Shown: piece after piece, positions 19,163 to 30,389 of the stretch
How the letters are laid out: every line of letters begins with the position of its first letter
Numbering within the stretch: the first letter of the stretch is position 1
Assembly (NCBI RefSeq): GCF_024753245.1
Contig: NZ_JANUGX010000027.1
Span: forward strand, 42,937 to 106,936
Direction: 5' to 3'
Length of the DNA: 64,000 bases
From: Massilia norwichensis
Lineage (GTDB): Bacteria > Pseudomonadota > Gammaproteobacteria > Burkholderiales > Burkholderiaceae_D
The notes under the pieces: model-generated
The model's database searches: none
Seen by the model: only the letters and a program-made list of their open reading frames with translations
Told to the model about the DNA's origin: nothing
Program-made: the position numbers and the translations under genes

Positions 19163-20363
19163 ATGCAGAAGTTCTTATTTGCGACAGGGATCGAAAGCAG
19201 CTACCCGGTGATCGCCGGGCCGGACGGCAAGCCCATGCGCATCGACGAAATGGAGAAAACCGGCCATTACGATCGCTGGAAGGACGATCTCGCCCTCGTG
19301 CGCACGCTCGGCATCGACGCCCTGCGCTACGGTCCCCCCCTGGTACCGCACCCACCTCGGCCCCGGCCGCTACGATTGGGCATTCACCGACCAGGTCTTC
19401 GCCGAGATCCGCCGGCTCGGCATCCTCCCCATCGTCGACCTCTGCCATTTCGGCCTGCCGGACTGGCTCGGCGATTTCCAGAATCCCGAATTCCCCCATC
19501 ATTTTGCCGAGTACGCGCGGGCCTTCGCGGAGCGCTTTCCCTGGGTCACGCTGTACACGCCGGTCAACGAAATGTACGTCACCGCCAAGCTGTCGGCCAT
19601 CAAGGGCATGTGGAACGAGCGCCTGGCCTCGGACCAGGCCTTCGTTACCGCCGTCAAGCACCTGGCGAAGGCGAACATCCTGGCCACCCAGGCGATCCTG
19701 CAGGTGCAGCCGCAAGCCCATTTCATCCAGAGCGAATCTTCGGAGTATTACCACCCGGCCGGACCGGACGCGATGGAATGGGCCCGGCACCTCAACGAAC
19801 TGCGCTTCCTGGCCCTCGACTTCACTTATGGCTACGATGTTTGCGGCCGGACCTACGAGTTCCTGATGGACAACGGGATGACGCGCGAGGAGTACCACTT
19901 CTTCCTCGATAACAGTGTCCGTACCCACTGCATCATGGGCAACGATTATTACGCGGTGAACGAGCACACCGCCTATGCCGACGGCCGGGTCGACGTCTGC
20001 GAAATGTTCGGCTATTACGTGATCACCAAGCAGTACTACGAGCGCTACCGCCTGCCGGTGATGCACACCGAGACCAACAACCGCGACGAAGGCAGCCAGG
20101 AAAAGAACGCCCGCGTCTGGCTGGAAAAGCAATGGTCGAACCTGATGCGCCTGAAAGCCGACGGCGTGCCCATCCTCGGCTTCACCTGGTACAGCCTGAT
20201 CGACCAGGTCGACTGGGACAGTTCGCTGACCAAGGAGCTCGGCAAGGTCAACCGCCTGGGCCTGTGCGACCTGGAGCGCCGCATCCAGCCGGTCGGCGAA
20301 GCCTACCGCGACCTGATCCGCACCTGGCGCGGCCAGGTCGACGGCGGCTTCCTCTGCCTGTAA
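19163..20363 (+). pseudogene. Glycoside hydrolase family 1-like protein, frameshifted at a C7 run
   Basis: A family 1-type glycosidase split into two frames. The first frame starts at ATG 19163 behind aaggatggg and encodes MQKFLFATGIESSYP to ...DALRYGPP. The second runs from the C run to 20363. Seven C residues at 19334-19340 separate them; removing one gives an uninterrupted 399-residue protein reading GPPWYRTHLGPGRYDWAF. The acid/base Glu is in TPVNEMY and the nucleophile-like Glu in MHTETNN; later WYSLIDQVDWD matches the conserved C-terminal region. Both halves keep normal codon use. It may be a sequencing error, a recent null mutation or a slippage-controlled gene; the sequence alone cannot decide. 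Confidence 0.75.
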
Positions 20364-20369
20364 GGTAAG

Positions 20370-20393
20370 GTAGGGTGGGCACCCCGTGCCCAC
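20370..20393. repeat. Palindromic repeat family B, copy 1
   Basis: A 24-base element with the palindrome GTGGGCAC-CCC-GTGCCCAC directly after the glycosidase stop and before the convergent hydrolase. An identical 24-base copy lies at 39244-39267, also just after a plus-strand stop. Such elements may act as bidirectional terminators or be dispersed REP-like repeats. Confidence 0.8.
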
Positions 20394-20404
20394 GCCGGCC
20401 GGTT

Positions 20405-21223
20405 TTATGCGTTGAGAAAATCCAGCATCAGCGCATTAAGCTGCTGAGCATGCGTCGCAGCAAAGCCATGCGGCGCCCCCTTCACCACCTCAAGCCGGCT
20501 GCCCTGAATCATCTGATGCGAGCGCTGGCCGGAAACTTCCAGCGGCACGATCTGGTCAGCATCCCCGTGCGCGACCAGGGTCGGCACATCGAACTTTTCC
20601 AGGTCGGCGCGGAAGTCGGTCATGCCGAAAGCGACGATGCATTGCTGGGTCGCCAGCGGCGAAGCCGCCCAGGCCTGCCACTTGCTGAAACCGAGCAGAT
20701 CCTGGCCCTGCCCTGGCTGCAGGTTGTAGAAGTTCGGGAAGAAACTTTCGAGGAAGGCGATGCGGTCCTTCCTCACGCCGTCCAGCATGCCGTCGAACAC
20801 CGATTTGTCCACGCCCTCGGGATTGTCGTCCGTCTTCAGCAGGAAAGGCGGGACCGCGCCCAACAGCATGGCCTTCGAGATCCGCTCGGTGCCGTAGCGG
20901 CCGATGTAGCGCGCGACTTCGCCGCCGCCCATCGAAAAGCCGGCAATGGCGGCGTCACGCAGGTCGAGCTGGGTCATCAGATCGTTGAGGTCGGCGGCGA
21001 AGGTGTCGTAATCGTAGCCGCCGGTCGGACGACCCGATTGCCCGAAGCCGCGGCGGTCGTAGGCGATGACGCGGTAGCCGGCCTCGGCCAGGGCGGTGAT
21101 CTGCGACTCCCACATACGGTGGCTGAGCGGCCAGCCGTGGATCAGTACCACGGGCTTGCCTTGCCCTTGTTCGTAGTAGTACAGCTCGGTCGGATTGGCA
21201 CCGGACGTCTGGATGGTAGGCAT
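20405..21223 (-). CDS. Alpha/beta hydrolase, chloroperoxidase-like
   Basis: A 272-residue alpha/beta-hydrolase close to the non-heme chloroperoxidase/esterase group. Visible are the oxyanion-hole region LIHGWPLSHRMWE, the nucleophile elbow AGFSMGGGEVARY, the acid in AHGDADQIVP, and the catalytic His in KGAPHGF. ATG at 21223 is preceded by aaaggag. The frame runs far upstream, but that part overlaps ssb antisense and is not used. No signal peptide. The likely reaction is ester hydrolysis or perhydrolysis; substrate unknown. Confidence 0.88.
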   Translation of the reverse strand: MPTIQTSGANPTELYYYEQGQGKPVVLIHGWPLSHRMWESQITALAEAGYRVIAYDRRGFGQSGRPTGGYDYDTFAADLNDLMTQLDLRDAAIAGFSMGGGEVARYIGRYGTERISKAMLLGAVPPFLLKTDDNPEGVDKSVFDGMLDGVRKDRIAFLESFFPNFYNLQPGQGQDLLGFSKWQAWAASPLATQQCIVAFGMTDFRADLEKFDVPTLVAHGDADQIVPLEVSGQRSHQMIQGSRLEVVKGAPHGFAATHAQQLNALMLDFLNA

Positions 21224-21315
21224 GCGTACTCCTTTCGTTAACAGACCTGTTTGGACGGAGACGGCAGTGTAAGGTTTTCCATCTGGACGATACGCACGCT
21301 TGCCCGGCAGTTCGG

Positions 21316-21353
21316 TAAAGAAAAAGCCCGCAGGCTGTTGCAGCCTGCGGGCT
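21316..21353 (-). terminator. Rho-independent terminator after ssb
   Basis: Minus strand: a 13-base GC-rich perfect stem (AGCCCGCAGGCTG and its complement, 21325-21353) with a 3-base loop, followed by TTTTTCTTT. It lies 25 bases past the ssb stop. Confidence 0.92.
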
Positions 21354-21377
21354 TGGGATTGTCGACTTCCGGACAGC

Positions 21378-21890
21378 TTAGAACGGGATGTCGTCATCCA
21401 TATCCGAGAAGTTCGGTGCCGGTTTCGGCTGCGGACGTGCGGCCGGTGCCGGCGGCGCCTGGCGCGGTGCCGGACGGCTCGGCGGGGCATCGTAACCGCC
21501 GCCGCCACCGTAGCTGTCGTCACCACCACCGTAGCTGTCGCCGCCGCCCATACCCTGGCGGCCGCCCAGCATCTGCATGTTCTCGGCGATGATGTCGGTC
21601 GCGTAGCGCTCGATGCCGTCCTTGTCGGTGTACTTGCGGGTCTGCAGGCGGCCTTCGACGTAAACCGACGAGCCTTTCTTGAGGTACTGGCCGACGATTT
21701 CGGCAAGACGGCCGAAGAAGGAGATGCGGTGCCATTCGGTCAGCTCTTTCTGCTCACCGGTGTTGCGGTCCTTCGATTTGTACGAGGTCGCCACGGCGAT
21801 GTTGGCGATGGCGTCGCCGCTCGGCATGTAGCGGATTTCCGGATCGCGGCCGAGGTTGCCGACGATGATGACCTTGTTAACTGATGCCAT
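21378..21890 (-). CDS. ssb: Single-stranded DNA-binding protein
   Basis: Binds single-stranded DNA in replication, recombination and repair. The 170 residues comprise an N-terminal OB fold (about 1-110: VIIVGNLGRDPEIRYMPSG, then WHRISFFGRLAEIVGQYLKKG and YVEGRLQTRKYTDKDG). A flexible Gly/Tyr/Pro/Ala-rich linker follows, then the acidic tip DMDDDIPF that docks partner proteins. Divergent from uvrA, as in many proteobacteria. No obvious LexA box was found on the ssb side. Confidence 0.97.
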   Translation of the reverse strand: MASVNKVIIVGNLGRDPEIRYMPSGDAIANIAVATSYKSKDRNTGEQKELTEWHRISFFGRLAEIVGQYLKKGSSVYVEGRLQTRKYTDKDGIERYATDIIAENMQMLGGRQGMGGGDSYGGGDDSYGGGGGYDAPPSRPAPRQAPPAPAARPQPKPAPNFSDMDDDIPF

Positions 21891-22279
21891 GGTAAAGCTC
21901 CTTCAGATGTTGTGAGCCCTGACTCTGCGCGTTGACTAAGCGCCAGGGAACAATAGGTACTGCGACCAGTATTATGCCTCGTCGGCTAGCTTCGGAGGCA
22001 ATTTTTTAGAGGCCGCAGAGCCTGCCCGGGTGCTGCATTCTCCAGCACCGGTTCAGACAGCGAAGATGGGGTCGAAGTGCCTGATTTGGAAGAGATTTCC
22101 ATCAATATTTGTTGGCCAATCCTGGCGTAGCGCCCCTGCCCCGTTCAAAAATTTTTGCGCTCTCTGGTGAGTCTGCCATTGAATTCGCCGGACTCCCGAC
22201 CACATACCCAAAACACGCCTGGTGCGTTCCCATGCCAGGTAGATAACGCAGCCACACCAAATTCACAGCGCGTATACCA
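21891..22279. other. Intergenic region between ssb and uvrA
   Basis: About 390 bases between two divergent repair genes, with no convincing gene. It must carry the ssb promoter and the upstream part of the uvrA promoter; the only clear site is the LexA box at its right edge. Confidence 0.5.
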
Positions 22280-22295
22280 CTGTGAATAAAAACAG
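22280..22295 (+). promoter_or_regulatory. LexA (SOS) box upstream of uvrA
   Basis: CTGTGAATAAAAACAG matches the CTGT-N8-ACAG consensus exactly. It lies 60 bases before the preferred uvrA ATG (9 bases before an alternative GTG at 22304). Established knowledge: uvrA is LexA-repressed in E. coli and many proteobacteria. Confidence 0.8.
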
Positions 22296-22354
22296 GTAAA
22301 CTAGTGAGTTCTCCTCGTCCGGCCCACCACTCTTCGAAAGCCAGCAAAAACCTG

Positions 22355-25204
<2,850 letters not shown>

Positions 25205-25212
25205 GCTTTACC

Positions 25213-25342
25213 CGTCGTCCCCGCGCAGGCGGGGACCCAAGTACTGCATGCGTTACCGAAACGCGTACAAACTTGGGTCCCCGCCTTCGCGGGGACGACG
25301 TTTATATGCGCGGGACGACGTTTATGTGTGCGCGGGGACGAC
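25213..25342. repeat. Palindromic intergenic repeat family A, copy 1
   Basis: Left arm 25213-25242 (CGTCGTCCCCGCGCAGGCGG then GGACCCAAGT) and an inverted arm at 25271-25300 frame a 28-base spacer. Two shorter partial copies of the right arm follow (about 25307-25321 and 25331-25343). The element lies between the convergent uvrA and cyanophycinase genes. The same arms recur at 42403-42484. REP/BIME-like; a terminator role is possible. Confidence 0.85.
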
Positions 25343-25343
25343 G

Positions 25344-26570
25344 TCATTCCGGCGAATAGAACGGCTGGTTGATCTTCACCGGCCGCACATCCATCCGGAT
25401 TCGATAAATCGAATACGCATCCTCGCGGTTGGTCGCGTACTCGCGCGTATCCGGCACTTTCGTAAAAGTGAACTCGAAGCCGCGTTCCGGCGTACGGCTA
25501 CCCGGGCCTTCGAAGGCGAGGCCGACGGCGCGCTGCTGGTCGCTGTCCACCAGCTTCTCGAGCAGGTTCACCACCGAGGTGTTGCCGAGGATGTCGGTGG
25601 TGAAGATGGCCTCGCGGTGCTCGCGGTCGATGTTCTTCAGCGGTTCCTTGTCCGGCCCCGGCGAATAGGCGCGGTTGACCAGGTTGAAACGGTCGCCGCT
25701 GTCCAGGTAGCTGATGCGCGCATCCGACACATTGAAGGCCTGCTGCGCCTTGTTGGTGGTGGCGCCGGCCAGGTCGAGCACCAGCGCGCCGCGATAGCCG
25801 ATGATGGTCACGTCGCGCGACGGGCCCACCACGGCGGCGGTGTTCTCGTCGATGCCCAGGCCCAGCGTATAGCCCTTGGCCAGCATCACCGGCAGCATGC
25901 GCGCGAAGCGGCCGCGGATCAGGAAGTGCTGGTCGATGAAGACGTCGTCGCCGACGAAGCCGAGGCCAGGCGCCACATCCTTGCCGTCATTGACGCCGTT
26001 CTTCAGCATCGGCAGCACCTCGGCCGGCGGATCGTAGAACATGGTTTTGCTCATGATCGCGGCGCCGGCGCTGGTACCGGCGATCACGCCGCCGCGCCGA
26101 TACAGCGTCCACAGCGCGTCCAGTACCGCGGTGTTGCTGCCGTCCGCATGCCGGAGCGCGCCGGTGATGCGGGCCTGGTCGCCGCCGGTGAAGAAGGCGC
26201 CGCCGGCGCTGCGCACCTTGTCCGCCAGCGCGGCATCGTCGGCCGCCTTGCGCGCGTCGGTGCCGGCCAGGCGCGGCGCGATCGGCACCACGAAGGCTTG
26301 TGCGCCGTGGCGATTCAGGGCCGCCACCGTGAGCTGCCCTTCGCGCTCGGGCGTGCCGGCGGCGGTCGGGAACACGGCGATGCGCGCGCCCTTGCCGCCG
26401 GCCAGCGCGACGATCCTGTCGTAGACCTCGGCGTTGTTGGCACGCAGGCCGCCGCCGATGATGACCAGCGAACCCTTGGGACTATCCGGCGCGGCGGCCG
26501 GCGCCGCAGACGCCACAGCTGCGGCCGCAAGCCCCGCCAGCGCCAGCGCGAAGCACAGTCTCTTCAACAT
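25344..26570 (-). CDS. Secreted cyanophycinase-family serine peptidase
   Basis: Peptidase family S51, expected to cut cyanophycin (poly-Asp with Arg side chains) to beta-Asp-Arg dipeptides. It has 408 residues from ATG 26570. A signal peptide (KRLCFALALAGLAAAAVASAA) indicates export, as in extracellular CphE. The fold markers are LVIIGGGLRANNAEVYDRI, GAFFTGGDQARITGAL, and the nucleophile elbow AGTSAGAAIMS, with LGLGIDENTAAVV later. A C-terminal extension of about 130 residues follows the S51 core. The gene starts 11 bases after the TonB receptor stop and is third in the RpiR-TonB-cyanophycinase operon. Confidence 0.85.
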   Translation of the reverse strand: MLKRLCFALALAGLAAAAVASAAPAAAPDSPKGSLVIIGGGLRANNAEVYDRIVALAGGKGARIAVFPTAAGTPEREGQLTVAALNRHGAQAFVVPIAPRLAGTDARKAADDAALADKVRSAGGAFFTGGDQARITGALRHADGSNTAVLDALWTLYRRGGVIAGTSAGAAIMSKTMFYDPPAEVLPMLKNGVNDGKDVAPGLGFVGDDVFIDQHFLIRGRFARMLPVMLAKGYTLGLGIDENTAAVVGPSRDVTIIGYRGALVLDLAGATTNKAQQAFNVSDARISYLDSGDRFNLVNRAYSPGPDKEPLKNIDREHREAIFTTDILGNTSVVNLLEKLVDSDQQRAVGLAFEGPGSRTPERGFEFTFTKVPDTREYATNREDAYSIYRIRMDVRPVKINQPFYSPE

Positions 26571-26580
26571 ACGCACCCCA

Positions 26581-29301
26581 TCACTTGAACGAGTAGTTCG
26601 CGCTCAGGAAGGCGCTGCGGCCGCGCGGATCGGTATAGCTCGGATCGTAGCCGGACAGGAAGAACCAGGACTGGTTCGAGAACGGCGGATCCTTGTCCAG
26701 CAGGTTCAGCACGCCGGCGCGCAATTTGAGGTTCTTGCCGATCGCCCAGCTGCCGGTCAGGTCCCACAGCGAATAATGCTTCACGTGGTTGGGCGGCAGC
26801 AGCGTGTCGCTGGCCGGGTCGTAGGTCGTGTTCTGGTCGGTGTAGCTGGACGAGTACTGGTTCGCCAGCGTCAGGCTGTAGGGGCCGCTGTCCCATTCGA
26901 AGTTGATGCGGTGGCGCCACTTCTGGATCACCTGGTCGTTCAGGAACACGCCGAGGTTGGTGCGGTAGGGTTCCTGCGGGCCGAACTGGCGGTCGTACTT
27001 CAGCACCAGGGTGCCGGACAGGTTGACGCCAACGCGGCCCCAGGCTCCGCGCTCGCTGTACCACTCGCCGCCCAGGTCCAGGCCCGAGGTCTTCAGGCGG
27101 CCCTGGTTTTCCTTCATCAGCAGGATGCTCGAGATGTAGCCGTCTTCGTCGCGCTGGATGTAGGTGCCGTTGTAGGTGGCGGGGTTGTTGATGATGACCT
27201 GTTCGCCCAGGGTGCTGATCACGTCCTTCTTCTCGATGTTCCAGTAGTCGATCGAGAAGTTGGTGCGCTTGCCCAGGTCGATCACGGTGCCCAGCGTGAA
27301 CTGGCGCGATTTCTCGGGTTTCAGGTTCGGGTTCGAGCGGCGTTCGACGTCCCACTGGTCGGTACAGGCGTCGATGCTGCCGTCCTGGGCAACGCACTGC
27401 GGGTCGGTCAGGATGCCGGCGGTGGTGCCGAAGATGGTCGGGCGCTTCAGGTCCGACAGCGAAGGCGCGCGGAAGCCGGTGCCGGCCGAGGCGCGCAGCA
27501 GCACGGCGGGTGCCGGCTGCCAGCGGATGCCGACCTTCGGATTGGTGGTGTTGCCGACTTCGCTGTAGTGGTCGTAGCGCAGCGCGAACTGCATCTCGAG
27601 CTCTTTGGTGAACGGCGCCACCAGCTCGGTGAACACCGATGCGACCTTGCGGCTGTTGTCCGCAGCCTCGCTCTCGAGCAGCTCGCCGGCCGGGATCGTG
27701 CTGTCGCGGTCGCCGGCGATATTGTTCGACAGGAGCAGATCCGAGGGCGTGAACTTCTGGCGCTCGCGGCGCAGTTCGCCGCCCACGGCGATCGCCAGGT
27801 CGCCGCCCGCCAGCGCGGTCAGGGCGCGCGACATCTTGCCATCCAGCGAAGTGCTCACGCCCTTGGCCTTGCGCGCCTCGTCGTTGATCTTGATGCCGTT
27901 GATGAGATCGATCGCGGCCGGGGACGAAGGCGCGAACGGGTTGACGGTGCCGTTGCGCACGGCGGCGTCGAACTTGTCGAACAGGACGTAGCCGTTCACG
28001 TACTTGTCGACCGCGCGGTTCTCGGCGCGCGCCACGGCCACGTCGTAGTCCCAGCCGGCCAGGGTGCCGCTGGCGCCGAGCACCAGGCGCTGGCCGGTAC
28101 TGGTCACTTCGTTGCTGCGGTTGCCGGCTTCAGCCATGCGGTAGCGGATCCCGCTGAAGGTGTCGGGCAGGCCGGCGCCGGTCAAGGCGTTGCGGTAGGC
28201 CGTCGGCAGGATGCTGACCGGCAGGTTGCGGATACGGACCGGATTCGGCGACAGCACATATTTGGTCTTCGCCTGGGTCTGCACCAGTTCCGCGAACAGC
28301 TGGTTTTCCGGGTTCAGCTGGAAGGTCGCGCGGCCGATGAAGCCGATCTTGCGCGAATCCGGATAGATCTCGGTGTCTTCCATGAAGTCGTAGCTGCAGC
28401 CGTACCTGCCGCCCGGGCCCAGCGGGGCGTACACGGTGGCGGGCGGGTTGCAGCCCGGCGCGCTCGGGTTGACCCGGCTGACGGTGCTGCCGGCCGGCAG
28501 CAGGCCGGCCGCGATCAGGGCGTTGCGCTGCGCGCCGGAGATGTCGATATTCGCCGGGAAGGTATTGCTCGACATCTGGGCCGGCAGCAGGGTCGCCAGC
28601 GGGTGGTTCTGGATGAAGTCGCGCTGGCCCGAACGCAGGGCGTCGAGCTGCTGCACGTCCAGCACGCCGAACACGTTGAAGCGGTCGGTATTCAGGTCGC
28701 CGGCGCCGGCGCTGATGCTGGCGGTCTTCTTGCCGGCGCCGCCGTGCTGGGTGCCGGCGAGCGAGCCGGCCAGGTCGATGCCGGTGTAATCCTTGCGCGT
28801 GATGAAGTTGATCACGCCGCCGATCGCGTCGGTGCCGTAGATCGCCGAGGCGCCGTCCTTCAGCACCTCGACGCGCTGGATCGCGCCGGCCGGAATGTTG
28901 TTCAGGTCGACGCCGGTGTTGTCGCCGGGCGAGGCGAAGTTGGCCAGGCGGCGGCCGTTCAGCAGCACCAGCGTGGACGAGGCGCCGATGCCGCGCATGT
29001 TGGCGGCGTTCAGGCCGCGCTGGCCCGAGGTGCCGTCGGTGATGCTGGGACCGTCCGTGATCGGCGCGGTGTTGGCGCTGATGTTCCTGACCAGTTCCGC
29101 GGCGGTGGTGGCGCCCATCTTCTCGATGTCTTCGCGGGTGATCATCTGCACCGGCAAGGCCGTCTCGCTGTCGATGCGCTTGATCGACGAGCCGGTGATC
29201 TCGACGCGGTGCACCTTCTGTCCGTCTTCCTGCGCCTGCGCCTGCTGCGCCATCAGACCCAATGCCGCGGCGATGCTCGACGCCAGAATATGTTTTCTCA
29301 T
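26581..29301 (-). CDS. TonB-dependent outer-membrane receptor (cyanophycinase operon)
   Basis: A 906-residue outer-membrane transporter. It has a signal peptide ending AQAQ, a short N-terminal stretch with EITGSSIKRI, a plug domain with LVLLNGRRLANF and VEVLKDGASAIYGTDAIGGVINF, and a 22-strand-type barrel ending in the aromatic terminus SANYSFK. It belongs to the large RRI-type receptors often dedicated to peptides or polysaccharide breakdown products. ATG 29301 overlaps the stop of the RpiR gene (ATGA). Context suggests uptake of cyanophycin fragments; the substrate is inferred. Confidence 0.92.
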   Translation of the reverse strand: MRKHILASSIAAALGLMAQQAQAQEDGQKVHRVEITGSSIKRIDSETALPVQMITREDIEKMGATTAAELVRNISANTAPITDGPSITDGTSGQRGLNAANMRGIGASSTLVLLNGRRLANFASPGDNTGVDLNNIPAGAIQRVEVLKDGASAIYGTDAIGGVINFITRKDYTGIDLAGSLAGTQHGGAGKKTASISAGAGDLNTDRFNVFGVLDVQQLDALRSGQRDFIQNHPLATLLPAQMSSNTFPANIDISGAQRNALIAAGLLPAGSTVSRVNPSAPGCNPPATVYAPLGPGGRYGCSYDFMEDTEIYPDSRKIGFIGRATFQLNPENQLFAELVQTQAKTKYVLSPNPVRIRNLPVSILPTAYRNALTGAGLPDTFSGIRYRMAEAGNRSNEVTSTGQRLVLGASGTLAGWDYDVAVARAENRAVDKYVNGYVLFDKFDAAVRNGTVNPFAPSSPAAIDLINGIKINDEARKAKGVSTSLDGKMSRALTALAGGDLAIAVGGELRRERQKFTPSDLLLSNNIAGDRDSTIPAGELLESEAADNSRKVASVFTELVAPFTKELEMQFALRYDHYSEVGNTTNPKVGIRWQPAPAVLLRASAGTGFRAPSLSDLKRPTIFGTTAGILTDPQCVAQDGSIDACTDQWDVERRSNPNLKPEKSRQFTLGTVIDLGKRTNFSIDYWNIEKKDVISTLGEQVIINNPATYNGTYIQRDEDGYISSILLMKENQGRLKTSGLDLGGEWYSERGAWGRVGVNLSGTLVLKYDRQFGPQEPYRTNLGVFLNDQVIQKWRHRINFEWDSGPYSLTLANQYSSSYTDQNTTYDPASDTLLPPNHVKHYSLWDLTGSWAIGKNLKLRAGVLNLLDKDPPFSNQSWFFLSGYDPSYTDPRGRSAFLSANYSFK

Positions 29302-30233
29302 GCTCTGCTCCTTTTGGGGTGGTGGTCGCCGTAGAGGTAGGCGGCAATCGCTTCGGTATGGCGGGCCGCCTTGGCCACATTGGCTTTATTGGAAGTCATC
29401 AGCGACACGGCCAGCGCTTCGATCAGCGCCAGCGCGGCGCTCGAACTGCTGGGCAGTACCGGATGCGCGCTGTGCGCGTACAGCACGTGGTGTCCCAGCT
29501 CGGCGAGCGGGGACGCGGGCGAATCGGTGATGGAGACGACGGTCGCGCCGCTGTCGCGCGCGAAGCGGGTCAGCGGCACGACGGCCAGCGTATAGCGCGG
29601 CAGCGAAATCACGACCAGCACGTCGCGGCTGCCGATGTTCGCCAGGTGGCTGGCCGCGACTTCGGTGCCGCCGCTCGCGGCCACTTCGACCACCTGACGG
29701 CAGAAGGGCTGCAGGTGCATGGCGAGCGCGCCGGCCAGGAACGAGGACAGGCCGAAGCCCATCACGTAGACGGTACGGGCCTTGGTGAACACCGCGCCGA
29801 TGCGGTCGAGCTGGGCGCCATCGAGAGCCCGGCTGGTGGAGGTGATGGCGGCTTCGGCGTAATGCAGGCTTTCGAGCGCGGGCGTGCTGGCCGGCGAGCC
29901 GGCCGCCGCCTTGCGGGCGATGGTGCTGCGCAGCTTCTCGACCGGCTGCAGCACCGACTGCAGGGTCTCGGCCACCGCGCCGCGCATCGCCGCGTAGTTC
30001 TTGAAGCCGAGGTCGCGCGCAAAACGGCTGATGGTCGCCGTCGACACCTCGCAGGCCTCGGCCAGTTCTTCGATCCCGAGCGCGGTGACGCGCATCTGGT
30101 TGCGCAGCAGGTAGTCGGCGATGGTGCGGTTCGACGCCGAGCCTTCCGCCAGCACCCGCAACAGGTTCTGGCCGAGCGAAGACTCGGCGAAACCGATGTC
30201 GGGCGAAGCGCTGGACGGGGCGGCGGGCGTCAT
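29298..30233 (-). CDS. MurR/RpiR-family transcriptional regulator
   Basis: A 311-residue regulator with an N-terminal helix-turn-helix (about 40-85, including VTALGIEELAEACEVSTATISRFARDLGF) and a C-terminal SIS domain (about 130-270, VYVMGFGLSSFLAGALA and DVLVVISLPRYT). SIS domains usually sense phosphosugars, but family members near amino-acid genes also exist. It is the first gene of the leftward operon and divergent from the zinc hydrolase/YfcC pair, so it probably controls both through the shared region 30234-30389. Confidence 0.9.
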   Translation of the reverse strand: MTPAAPSSASPDIGFAESSLGQNLLRVLAEGSASNRTIADYLLRNQMRVTALGIEELAEACEVSTATISRFARDLGFKNYAAMRGAVAETLQSVLQPVEKLRSTIARKAAAGSPASTPALESLHYAEAAITSTSRALDGAQLDRIGAVFTKARTVYVMGFGLSSFLAGALAMHLQPFCRQVVEVAASGGTEVAASHLANIGSRDVLVVISLPRYTLAVVPLTRFARDSGATVVSITDSPASPLAELGHHVLYAHSAHPVLPSSSSAALALIEALAVSLMTSNKANVAKAARHTEAIAAYLYGDHHPKRSRA

Positions 30234-30256
30234 GGTGACCTGATGTCAACGAATAA

Positions 30257-30319
30257 ACATTTCCAAATGTAATCCACTTGTGTTTTCAAACTCAACAAGT
30301 TTTTGAAAAAAATCTTTCA
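30257..30319. promoter_or_regulatory. Cluster of inverted repeats in the divergent RpiR/hydrolase promoter region
   Basis: Three dyads lie in 63 bases: ACATTT-CC-AAATGT (30257-30270), ACTTGT-N13-ACAAGT (30276-30300), and TGAAA-N6-TTTCA (30304-30319). The region is AT-rich and separates divergent transcription units, so these are candidate operators for the RpiR regulator. Which one is bound cannot be told. Confidence 0.45.
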
Positions 30320-30389
30320 CGGATTTACCTTGTGTAAAAATTCATACATAATCGGCCGGGCACGCCGGAACCGGCCAGGAGACCTGCCC

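Noticed and set aside
15722..19912. 1396-codon open frame antisense to the histidine kinase
   Set aside because: Shadow frame; only its last part (from 19163) is real, being the first half of the frameshifted glycosidase.
20405..21706. N-terminal extension of the alpha/beta hydrolase across ssb
   Set aside because: The extra residues are antisense to ssb; the hydrolase has a good start and ribosome-binding site at 21223.
25213..25342. Possible CRISPR array
   Set aside because: The arms are inverted rather than direct, spacers are not regular, and there are no cas genes.
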